Virus record (IMG/VR): IMGVR_UViG_3300021425_000057
Coordinates: 1 to 47,804 of that record
Strand: one strand, 5' to 3'
Source: a virus
DNA length: 47,804 nt
How positions within the stretch are numbered: position 1 is the first letter of the stretch; every line of letters begins with the position of its first letter. Under the pieces are notes generated by a model. It saw only the letters and a program-made list of their open reading frames with translations. It ran no database searches and had not been told where the DNA came from. Made by a program: the position numbers and the translations under genes. Positions 1-9,700 of the stretch are shown here, in pieces.

Positions 1-1
1 T

Positions 2-574
2 GATAATAGAGGCTCGAAAGGGGCTTGTCATCTCTACAACAAATTTAGTCTCGCTGCTCCTGCCAATATGTTTGTTGCTGAATACGCTTCTCGCCCTCCT
101 TTGGCACGAATCTTCTACGAAGACGTATTGATGGCTGCCGTGTTCTACGGCTACCCATTATTGATAGAAAATAACAAGTACGGAATTGTGCGCTACTTTG
201 AGTCAAGAGGATATGAGGAGTATGTAATGAAAAGACCGTCTCACCTCAAGACACCCGGATCTGCTAATGTAAAGACTCGTGGCATTCCATCCAACTCCCA
301 AGATGTTATTCAAGCACACGCCCACGCTATAGAAGCTTACGTAGAAGAACACGTAGGGATAAATTCTGAAACAGGAGAAATGGGTAAGATGTATTTTCAA
401 AGAACCTTAGAAGACTGGATAGGATACAAGATAGACAACCGTACAAAGTTTGACCTTACAATTAGCGCTGGTCTTGCACTTCTTGCGGCACAAAAAGTTA
501 AGACCGAAAAGAAAAAATCAGACTTTAACGGTAAGAAGTTCTTTAGAAGATACAGCAAGGAGATAAGACGCTAA
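2..574 (+). CDS. terL: Terminase large subunit, C-terminal part (5' end outside window)
   Basis: The reading frame is open from base 2, so this is the end of a gene that begins before the window; the ATG at 68 is internal. About 190 residues are visible. The segment from GSKGACHLYN through LIENNKYGIVRYF to EEYVMKRP resembles the C-terminal nuclease portion of large terminases from Bacteroidota phages, which cut concatemeric DNA during packaging into the prohead. The tail of the protein is lysine-rich. The ATPase half (Walker A and B) would lie upstream and cannot be checked here. The portal gene follows 52 bases later, the usual terminase-portal order. The assignment rests on sequence resemblance plus position. 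Confidence 0.78.
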   Translation, partial: DNRGSKGACHLYNKFSLAAPANMFVAEYASRPPLARIFYEDVLMAAVFYGYPLLIENNKYGIVRYFESRGYEEYVMKRPSHLKTPGSANVKTRGIPSNSQDVIQAHAHAIEAYVEEHVGINSETGEMGKMYFQRTLEDWIGYKIDNRTKFDLTISAGLALLAAQKVKTEKKKSDFNGKKFFRRYSKEIRR

Positions 575-594
575 AACACAGCGTTTTAATTTCG

Positions 595-602
595 TATATT
601 TG
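595..602 (+). promoter_or_regulatory. Bacteroidota -7 box TATATTTG before portal
   Basis: TATATTTG matches TAnnTTTG exactly and lies 24 nt before the portal ATG at 627. No clear TTG -33 element is present at the usual distance. Confidence 0.6.
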
Positions 603-626
603 CGAGGAAGTATTCTGCGAAACGCT

Positions 627-3068
627 ATGTACAATAATGACAACGACAAAGGGAAGTACGGTAACTTTCCCGATCCATTTGCACACTATTCTGTAAAGAC
701 ATCAAAGTCTTACGGTATGAAATATGCCAAAGCCATTGAAAAGCAATGGGGGCAATCTGATGACGAAAGAAGTCTCTTTAGACGCAGAATGAAAGACTTC
801 GAGACTAATCGTGATTATGCGAATGGTACACAGGATACTTCTATCTACAAGCAGATTCTGAACTCTCTAGACCCTAATAACGGTGACGGTACTTTGTTGA
901 ACCTAGACTGGTCTCCAGTTCCTATCGTTCCTAAGTTTGTAAAGATTGTAGTAAACAACATTCTTTCAAAAAAACCGTATCCAAATGTAAATGCCATTGA
1001 CCCTCTTTCACAGTCTGAAAAGGATCAGAAAAAAGCAGAACAGTTATTTAAGGTTAAGAATAAAGAAACTATTGCTCAGCTAAATAACCTAGGCGTAAAC
1101 ACTGGCATAGACCTCAGCGACATCCCTGAAACACCGGAAGAGGCTGAGATCTTTATGGATGCTAACGTAAAGACAGCTGCCGAGATTGCTGCTCAGGTTG
1201 GTACTAATATGACTCTTGAGTGGACAGATTTTAACCAGAGAGTATACCGTAGAGCGGTAAATGACCTCGTTACCTGTGGTATGGGGGTTGTAAAAAGAAA
1301 CAACGACCCAAACTATGGAATCACAGAAGAGTATATCGACCCAGCGTTCTTCTTTCATAGTTACACCGAAGACCCTACATTTAGTGACCTCATTTATGCC
1401 GGACACGTCAAAAAAATTAGTATCTCGGAACTCAAGCGTATCGCTGGTGATGAGCTTACTGAAGAACAGTATGCAAAGATAGCTCAGGGTGTAAAAAACA
1501 AATATCAAAATAGAGCCGATAAGCTCAGCTATAAATACTACGATGAAACACTAGATCGCACCACATATGGATACGATGAGTTTATCGTTGAAGTAATGGA
1601 CTTTGAATTCCTTTCTACAGATGATATTATTTTTGAGGAGAAGCAGTCTAGATTTGGTAACACAAACTTTTACTACAAGGGCTTTGAGTACAATCCTCCT
1701 AAGGAATCTGTGTACGATAGAAAGCCTGTAAATATGAATATCCAAACTGTGTTCGGGGGTAGCTATATCATAGGATGCGGTTATATTTTTGACTACGGTC
1801 AGAAGAAAAATATTCCCAAGAACGCTCACGACTTAACAAAGGCTAGACTATCTTACTCCGTAGTGGCTACAAACCTACGCAGAATGATGCCTAAGTCTCT
1901 TGTTGGATCGGTAATCGGGTTTGCGGATCAGTTGCAGCTTTCTCATTTAAAGCTACAGCAAGCTATTGCTAAAGCTAAACCTGATGGTCTCATTGTAGAC
2001 ATCGAGGGTCTAGAGAATGTGCAGCTAGGCAAAGGAGGAGAACTACAACCCTTAGATATACAAGACATCTATGAACAAACAGGTGTATTCTACTATCGTT
2101 CGAAGAATCCGGAAGGTGGATTCCAGAACCCTCCAGTTAGGAGCTTGGACAATAGCATCCGTAATATCAATGAGCTTATTGGTATCTACAACCATAATCT
2201 CCGTCTTATCCGTGATACAACGGGTATTAATGAAGTAATGGACGGGACATCTCCTAAGGGAGAGCAGTTGGTTGGTGTACGTCAGCAAGCTATTGCAGCT
2301 GGTAACAATGCTATCTACGACATTACTAATGCATCTATGTATTTGTATGCTAGGGTTTGCGAAGATATTGTCAAGTGTTTGCAGATTCTACCTCAGGACT
2401 CGGTCTTGTATCAAGTGTATACCAAGGCTATTGGTAAAACAAATATGGAGGTACTGTCTTCTTTTGGAGACCTTCCTATGTATAATTTCGGAATCAAGGT
2501 TCAAACCGAGATGGACGAAACAGAAAAATCTTACTTAGAACAGAACATTCAAGTAGCTCTTTCTCAAAAAGAAATAGACTTAGAAGATGCTATTGCTGTA
2601 CGACAGCTCAAAGATGTAGATCAGGCAGAACGACTTCTTATCATCAGACGTAAAAAGCGTATGCGTCAGCAACAAGAGATTGCACAGCAAAACTCTCAGA
2701 TGCAGGCACAGATGAATCAGCAAACAGCACAGGCTGCTTCTCAAGGAAAGATGCAAGAGATTCAAATGCAGTCTCAAGCTAAGATTGCTGAGATTCAGGC
2801 TGAAGCTCAAGCTCAAGCACAATTACTTCAACTAGAGTATCAGCTAAAAGGGCAACTAGAGTCGGCTAAGTCTAATATGGATATTGCTGAAAAAACTCAA
2901 GAAAGAGACTTCCGAAAGAGACTAGAGGATATGAAGGAAGACCGTAAAGACGAGCGTGTCAAGAAACAGGCAGTTGAACAGTCTAAAATGATCTCCCAAA
3001 GACAAGGTCAACGAGGGGAGTTAGAAGATGATTCAAGTGACCTAACACAATTACTTGATAACCAGTAA
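627..3068 (+). CDS. Portal protein
   Basis: This 813-residue protein would form the dodecameric ring at the capsid vertex through which DNA is packaged and to which the tail attaches. It directly follows the terminase. The body is rich in aromatic and acidic residues, and the last roughly 120 residues form a long glutamine- and alanine-rich helical or coiled-coil region (QQQEIAQQN, QAQAQLLQLEYQL), as in the C-terminal barrel of podoviral portals. The frame extends upstream to a TTG at 600, but that codon overlaps the -7 box at 595-602, so the ATG at 627 is preferred. The length is large for a portal but usual for Bacteroidota podovirus-type portals. The call is from position and overall resemblance. 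Confidence 0.8.
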   Translation: MYNNDNDKGKYGNFPDPFAHYSVKTSKSYGMKYAKAIEKQWGQSDDERSLFRRRMKDFETNRDYANGTQDTSIYKQILNSLDPNNGDGTLLNLDWSPVPIVPKFVKIVVNNILSKKPYPNVNAIDPLSQSEKDQKKAEQLFKVKNKETIAQLNNLGVNTGIDLSDIPETPEEAEIFMDANVKTAAEIAAQVGTNMTLEWTDFNQRVYRRAVNDLVTCGMGVVKRNNDPNYGITEEYIDPAFFFHSYTEDPTFSDLIYAGHVKKISISELKRIAGDELTEEQYAKIAQGVKNKYQNRADKLSYKYYDETLDRTTYGYDEFIVEVMDFEFLSTDDIIFEEKQSRFGNTNFYYKGFEYNPPKESVYDRKPVNMNIQTVFGGSYIIGCGYIFDYGQKKNIPKNAHDLTKARLSYSVVATNLRRMMPKSLVGSVIGFADQLQLSHLKLQQAIAKAKPDGLIVDIEGLENVQLGKGGELQPLDIQDIYEQTGVFYYRSKNPEGGFQNPPVRSLDNSIRNINELIGIYNHNLRLIRDTTGINEVMDGTSPKGEQLVGVRQQAIAAGNNAIYDITNASMYLYARVCEDIVKCLQILPQDSVLYQVYTKAIGKTNMEVLSSFGDLPMYNFGIKVQTEMDETEKSYLEQNIQVALSQKEIDLEDAIAVRQLKDVDQAERLLIIRRKKRMRQQQEIAQQNSQMQAQMNQQTAQAASQGKMQEIQMQSQAKIAEIQAEAQAQAQLLQLEYQLKGQLESAKSNMDIAEKTQERDFRKRLEDMKEDRKDERVKKQAVEQSKMISQRQGQRGELEDDSSDLTQLLDNQ

Positions 3069-3073
3069 ATTAG

Positions 3074-3081
3074 TAAATTTG
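3074..3081 (+). promoter_or_regulatory. -7 box TAAATTTG, leaderless arrangement
   Basis: TAAATTTG is followed by CAAT and then the ATG at 3086. With a TAnnTTTG box centred at -7, transcription would start at or next to the ATG. A TTG at 3055-3057 may be the -33 element (spacer 16). The same 17 bases, 3072-3088, recur at 30683-30699. Confidence 0.65.
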
Positions 3082-3085
3082 CAAT

Positions 3086-3469
3086 ATGGCAACCAGCGTA
3101 AACTTAGACATAGCATCAAGAGTAGATATTACCTGTAGAAAGGGCGATACATTCACATTAGAACTTACATTCAAAGACGAAGACGGAGAGGTTATTGACC
3201 TGTCAACTGGATACGACTGGGTGATGCAGGTTCGTGAGTCTGACACTTCAGTAACCGCTGCACTAAGTGGGGATTCTGATGATGATAGCGACAACGACTT
3301 CGGTTTTGTTAGTGATGCAAACGGTGTACTTACAATTACCTCACCAGCCTCTATTATGGCTACTATTGATGGAGGTATCTACGTTTACGATTTACAGTCC
3401 GTTCAAGGTTCAACTATTGTGACTTGGATGTATGGAGTGTTTAAAGTAAACGAAGACGTAAGTGAGTAA
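3086..3469 (+). CDS. Baseplate-upper-protein-like (BppU N-terminal type) appendage protein
   Basis: This 127-residue protein has the RKGDTFTLELTFKD pattern followed by DGEVIDLS, characteristic of the N-terminal domain of phage baseplate upper proteins and tail-fibre adaptors (Ig-like beta fold). It has an aspartate/serine-rich insert around residues 60-72. It probably links receptor-binding fibres to the tail. It opens the fibre block and has its own leaderless-type promoter 4 nt upstream. Its end overlaps the GTG start of the next gene, so the two are likely translated together. Assignment to the family is from pattern recognition of a short protein. Confidence 0.6.
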   Translation: MATSVNLDIASRVDITCRKGDTFTLELTFKDEDGEVIDLSTGYDWVMQVRESDTSVTAALSGDSDDDSDNDFGFVSDANGVLTITSPASIMATIDGGIYVYDLQSVQGSTIVTWMYGVFKVNEDVSE

Positions 3470-3791
3470 CAATATTCAAATACAAAGCGGAGCTTCTACT
3501 AGCATTACCGTAAAGCAGACAGGGTACAACAAGTCAACCGTTGTAAATCAACCTGTTGAGAATACTATTTCCATTCGTGGTCTAAAGGGTGGTGGTGACT
3601 TGAGTTATGTACACACTCAATCTACCGCTGCTTCTGTATGGAATGTAACCCACAGCTTGATTAAGAAACCAGCTGTAACTATTATAGATGACGAAGGCTA
3701 TGAGGTAGAGGCTGATGTCCAGCACTTATCAGATAACGCAGTAACAATAACATTCAGTGAGCCGTTTACAGGAACTGCACACTTCAACTAA
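3462..3791 (+). CDS. Small tail-appendage protein with fibre-type beta domain
   Basis: This 109-residue protein starts with GTG at 3462, overlapping the previous gene by 8 bases; no ATG is available near the N-terminus. The C-terminal half, from YVHTQSTAASVWNVTHSL to FTGTAHFN, matches the short beta-sandwich module seen repeatedly in phage tail fibres and appendages, where a W-x-V-x-H segment is followed by a 'P-x-V-x-I-x-D' strand. The N-terminal half is polar with no recognised motif. It lies between the BppU-like protein and the first long fibre, so it is likely an adaptor or collar component. A precise role cannot be given. Confidence 0.55.
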   Translation: MSNNIQIQSGASTSITVKQTGYNKSTVVNQPVENTISIRGLKGGGDLSYVHTQSTAASVWNVTHSLIKKPAVTIIDDEGYEVEADVQHLSDNAVTITFSEPFTGTAHFN

Positions 3792-3799
3792 TACGACAG

Positions 3800-6700
3800 A
3801 TGGCTAAAAAGTTCTATACCGACATAAACCTTCTAAAGAACGAGCTACAGAATGCTGCTATTCAAAACTTAGCAGAGGCTCCTACAGATCCTGTTGAAGG
3901 TCAGATATACTACGATACTGTAGACGATGAAATCAAGTATTGGAACGGAGCTAACTGGATCACTGTCGGTACTACGGGTAGTGAAGAAGGCGAGGGTATT
4001 ACCATTACTGCGGATAACACAGACCCAGACTTTGGAGACATTGAAATTTCCATTAGAAACGCAGAGAATCTTACTGACGATACGGTAAGCAAGTGGGATG
4101 ATACTAATGCTCAGTTTGTAGATAGTGTTATTACTAGCACTGGTACAAACGTAGGTATCAATAACGATAGCCCATCTGTTGCTCTTGATGTAACGGGAGA
4201 TACTAAGTTCTCTGGAGACTCGGACTTCTTAGACGGAGATTATATCGTTAAAGAGCTTCCTAGCTTTAGTATGGGGGCAGGTGGTGTTAATGATGAGTAC
4301 CTTGTTATCTGTAAGCAAGTGGTGGCTATTCCATCGGAAGAAGAATTAGAGGAAGGCGAAAGTCAATCAGACTACTATCAGGATGCTACAGGTGTTACAG
4401 GTAGGATATACTTCTCACGAGGAAGCGCAGGGTCTTTCAATAACAACGGATATATAGATATTGTTGCTCAAGTATCTAAAGACTCGGGCAACGTAAATAA
4501 CTTTGACCTCAGTGAATTTAGGATTGTTGGTGACAGCTTGTTCTTCACACAGATTGAGGAGATTGACATTGACGGTGTCAAGTATCTTGCGCTAAAAGCT
4601 AGACCTAGCGGTGGCGGATCAATAAACCATTTCTTCTTCGTTGGTAACCTCAGCGATGACGGTGCAGACACCAACATCTTAACACGTGTACGTGCCTCAG
4701 ATGAGACTGTTACTGTTACAGACCCACAGCCTAGCGGATTCCCTATCACTCCATATATCCGTCAGAACGAGAACGGATACACAGGTATCAACAGAACTGC
4801 CCCTATTTACTGGTTAGACATTGATGCCGACAACATTAGAGTTGGACTTCATACCATTGGCTCTGGAGCTTCAGATCAAAAAGACAACATTGCTATTGGT
4901 GAGGGTGCTATGGCAGCGGATGCTGGAGACGGTTCATTGGCGCTTGGTAAAAACTCATTGAATGTATCTACTGGAGCAGCTGTTGTTGGTCTTGGTGAGG
5001 ACACTTTAAGATACTCTGCTAACGCTTCTTATGCACTGTCTGTAGGTACATCTGCGGGGATGCGAGATAACGCCACACAAAACACCTTTATAGGTTCATA
5101 CGCTGGACCATACTATACAGAGCTTACAGGAGGATACAACACAATGTTGGGTTCTCAGGCGGGTATCCAGATGAATGGTGCAGCTGCCAAGAACACGGGT
5201 ATTGGTAATGGTGCATTGTACTACCTAACTACAGGCTCGGATAACACAACTCTAGGTCAAGCTTCGGGTAGTGGTATTACCACGGGTACTGGAAACATTA
5301 TGATCGGTATCGGTAATAATGGAGTTACCACAGGTAGCTATAACGTTGTTATCGGTAAGATTACTGGATTGCCTACCGACCTTTCAAATACGATTATTCT
5401 TGCAGACGGTGAGAGCAATGAGCGTATGCGCATTGACTCTACAGGTAATGTAGGTATCGGTACAACATCCCCAAGTGATAAGCTTGATGTACACGGTATT
5501 ATAGCGATAGACAGCGCTGCGCTTATTGACAAAGACGGGAATAAGGTAATCATAGGTGATATTGACGCTGTTGATGATATCGGTTTCTTAGACCTTAATA
5601 CAGCTGATGCATCTACAAGAGTATTCTTAGACGATAGTGGTCACGTAGGTATCAATACTGACAATCCATTAGTTGATTTACACGTAGTGGGTGAGCTGTT
5701 GGGTAACACAGATGGCGACTCATTAACACACGTTACTATTGAAGGTGAAAGACACCACCTAGACGTTAAAGAGGTAAGAACAGCTACGTTAGAGGAGCAG
5801 GACTGGAAAAGCACTACGCTAAAGCTACAGCTTAGAGTAGATAGCACAAACCATCAGTCTATAGACTTTGTTAGTGACGACAGCTTCCAAGAGCATATTG
5901 ATATCCTTACAGGCAATCAAGTGTTCAATACTAGGTTTACTGCTGACGGTAAAGTTGGGATTGGCACAGATAGCCCAATAGCAAAACTTTCTGTTTTGTC
6001 AGCTAGTACTGGATACTCTTCAGATTCTCAAATAAAAGTTTCTGACGGTTCAACTAGTTATTATGGGGGATTAAGTTTTGATGATGCAGGTTCAACAAGA
6101 CTATCTGTTCGTAATTCCTATGATGGAACAGGCTCAATAGTAGGATTTGGATTTGGAGGTAGCTCTGATAAAGTTCAAGTCATCAATGGAACAGGACTAA
6201 TAGTAAACGAAGGTAAGCTTTTAATAGGCACTACATCCTCAATTCACGGGTCAGCCGACTTACAGATTGTAGGTGCTACGGGTAACTACGCTCGTATTGC
6301 TATGAAAGATTCGGACGGTACGAATCAACTAGCTTTCATTGACGAAATAGGTGGTAGTCTAAACTTCACATCTCAGGACGGCACTTCTAACGGTACTATT
6401 AAGTTAATTGGCTTTGACGGGACTACTAGCACTACAAGAATGATTGTTGATGCTGACGGCAATGTTGGGATTGGTACAACGAGTCCAGCGCAAAAGCTAC
6501 ACGTATCAGGAGGTCATTTGCAACTTGATGATACGTACAAGATTCAATGGGGAGGAACAAATGCAAGAATAGACGGTAGCGATGCATCTGATTATATACG
6601 TTTGTGGACTTCTGATACCGAGAGAATGCGTATTGATAGTAGCGGTAATGTCGGTATTGGTACTACTAGTCCTAATGCATTATTAGAAATATCTAGAGGA

Positions 6701-9700
6701 GATAGCGGGCAGACTACAGCTGTTGCTGGTGGTGATAATTTAATACTTAGCGATTCCTCAAATGGGGGTATGAGTATCTTTACTCCTAGTACTGCGCTGG
6801 GTAGTATATTCTTTGGTGATGAGTCTGATTCAGATGTGGGTTGGATTAGATACAACCACACTAACGACTATATGTTGATTGGTACTGGTGGCGGTACAAG
6901 AGTTACCATTAAGAATAATGGTCTGATTAACCTCGGAGCATACGGAGCGGGATACCTCAAGTCAGATGCTTCTGGTAACATTACTGTAGACTCAGACACA
7001 ATTGAAGATACTTTAGACTCGGTTACTGATAGAGGGAATACTACGACTAATAATATTACTGTAAATGATATCTCTGTATCTGGTGGTATAATTAATCTTG
7101 GCACTGCTAATACTAGTTCTGGTCATATAAACTCATATGAAAATATGACGTTTAATATTGACTCAGATAATGACGATACTAACAGATATTTTGCTTGGTA
7201 TACAAACGGAAATGCTGGCGGAGGTTCTGAGATTATGCGTTTAACTGAAGCTGGTAACATAGGTATTGGCACTACGAGTCCAGAAGTTAATCTTCAAGTT
7301 GGAGATGGTACAGATAATAGCAAGATTAGAAGTTATTTTAGCGATGGCGAATATACTGAGGTAACTGGCTATGGTATAAACTTTAGCCGTCAATACGCTC
7401 AAATCAATCCGGTTAATGATGCTACTCAATATCTTTACATAGGTGATAATTCTTTTAGCTATGCAGGTATATATACTGATGCAGCTAATCATAGGTTTGG
7501 ATATAATACCGATACTTTTGTAACTATAAATTCTTCTGGCAACGTAGGTATCGGAACTACGAGTCCTAACGATAAGCTTGTAGTAGCTGGGATTATTAAA
7601 AGTATAGGAGGCACAAATAACGGTAAGTTTGCTCAGATATATGTAAATGACAGTTATGCTTATTATACCACTAACGCTGGTGTAATTTATATGAGTACTG
7701 AGTTGCAGGTCAATTCTGGTAAAATTGGCTCTTATGATGAAGATTTATCATTAGAAACTTCGGGTACTACTAGAATTACAGTAAGCAACACAACAGGTAA
7801 CGTAGGTATAGGGACTGCTAGTCCAGATTCTACTCTTCACGTAGATGGAACAATTAGATTTGTAAATTCTGGTTTTGCTGGGTTTGAAGCACACAATACA
7901 AACGGCACTTGGGAAAGCTTTATTGGAACCGAGACAGGTGGCGGTGGTAATAGATACAATTCTGCATCAAGTCAACATACTTTCTATAACAATTCTACCG
8001 CTGTAATGCGAATTAACAGTAGTGGTAACGTTGGTATTGGAACCGCTTCCCCATCAGAGAAACTACACGTCTCAGGTAACGTCCGCATTGAAGGTGACCT
8101 CACCGTCAACGGATCATATACACAGATTGATACAGATGTAAACACTACAGAGCAGTGGAACGTAACTAACGATGGTACTGGTCCAGCTGTAACTATCAAT
8201 CAGACAGGTTCACAGGACATTATGGATGTCCAAGACGATGGTACTAGCGTGTTCTACATTGAAGACGGTGGTAATGTCGGTATTGGTACTACAGATCCTA
8301 GTACCAAGCTAGAAATATCTGGGGCTTCAGGTCAAAAAATAAGAATAAAAAGCACAAAAACATCATTAGCTGCTGATGAATTAGTAGGTGCGTTTGAAGG
8401 GTATAAAACTGATGGCTCTACAAATGGTCCAGGTGTTTTTGGTTCTTTAAATATTTATTCTCAAGACCTTGGCGGTGCTTCTTATGTTACTCTTAATACA
8501 TCAGCTAGTGATGGCAATAATGTAGAGCGGTTAAGAATAAAGTCAAACGGAAGTGTACTTTTATCCTCATACGGGAACAATAACTTCACAGGCACAGCTG
8601 CATATGCATTAGCTGTAGATAGTAGCGGAAACGTCATTGAAACGGCTGTACAAGGATCTCCTACAGGTGGTAGCGGTACAGGGAACTACTTGGCTAAGTG
8701 GGAGACTTCAAGTACGCTAACAGATTCCCCTATCTATGATAACGGAGGGAACATTGGTATCGGGACTGCTAGTCCTAGTCATTTATTAAATTTAAATTCT
8801 ACTGATTCTAATTTAGTTGCATTAACAATAGATAATTCCAATACGGACGATAGTGGTGCAGAAACATCTGAAATAAGATTTAGACATTACAGAAGTTATG
8901 TTCCAGGTCAAAATGACGCTGGTAGTATAATAGTGGGTAAAGAGCAAGCTTGGGATCAAGCTGGTGACAGAAACTCTTATATGTCATTTGGAACAAGAAG
9001 AGGTTCTGATGCTGTTGTTGAGAAAATGCGTATCACTTCAGCTGGCAACGTTGGTATCGGGACTACGAGTCCAGGTGAAAAGCTTGATGTAGTAGGCAAC
9101 ATTAAATCTCAATACAACGGTAACAATTATTCTAGATTAGGTCAAAACTCAAGCGGTGGTTATATACAAGCATATAGCGGTGCTGTAGAAAAAATAATGT
9201 TCCGTTCGTATGGAGATTCATTTATTAACGGAGGCAACGTAGGTATCGGGACAACCGCTCCTAGAAGCGGTTACAAACTTACTCTAGACAAGTCTACTAA
9301 TGTTTCTGGAGAATTCGTTGGTATATCTATAGAAGAGGCAGGAGGTACAGGATATGGTTATATTAGATCTGAAGATCAGCTTACTCCAGATACTTCTTTT
9401 GTTATTGGTCATACATCTCGTGTATTAACATTTGAAACAGGTTCTACAGAAAGAGTTCGTATAGATAACTCAGGTAACTTAGGTATTGGGACCACTAGTC
9501 CGCAAACTGAACTCCACGTAAAAGGAAATAATGGATGGGGTGAAGTAAGAATTGAAGGACAAACTTTTGCTAGTGGACACGGTGCTTCTTTAGAGTTTTA
9601 CTCAGAAGGAACAGCATTAGCAGATATTTACGCAAGTACTGACAAGCATTTGTACTTTAGAACTAATGGTACTAATGAGCGTATGCGTATCACTAGTGCA

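Noticed and set aside
573-587. Weak inverted repeat AAAAC / GTTTT after the terminase gene
   Set aside because: The stem is only 5 A/T-rich pairs and lacks a T tract; not convincing as a terminator.
600-626. TTG start for the portal at 600
   Set aside because: It overlaps a perfect -7 box; the ATG at 627 is the better start.
1089-1508. - strand ORF inside the portal gene
   Set aside because: Shadow frame with no start context and no recognisable protein features.
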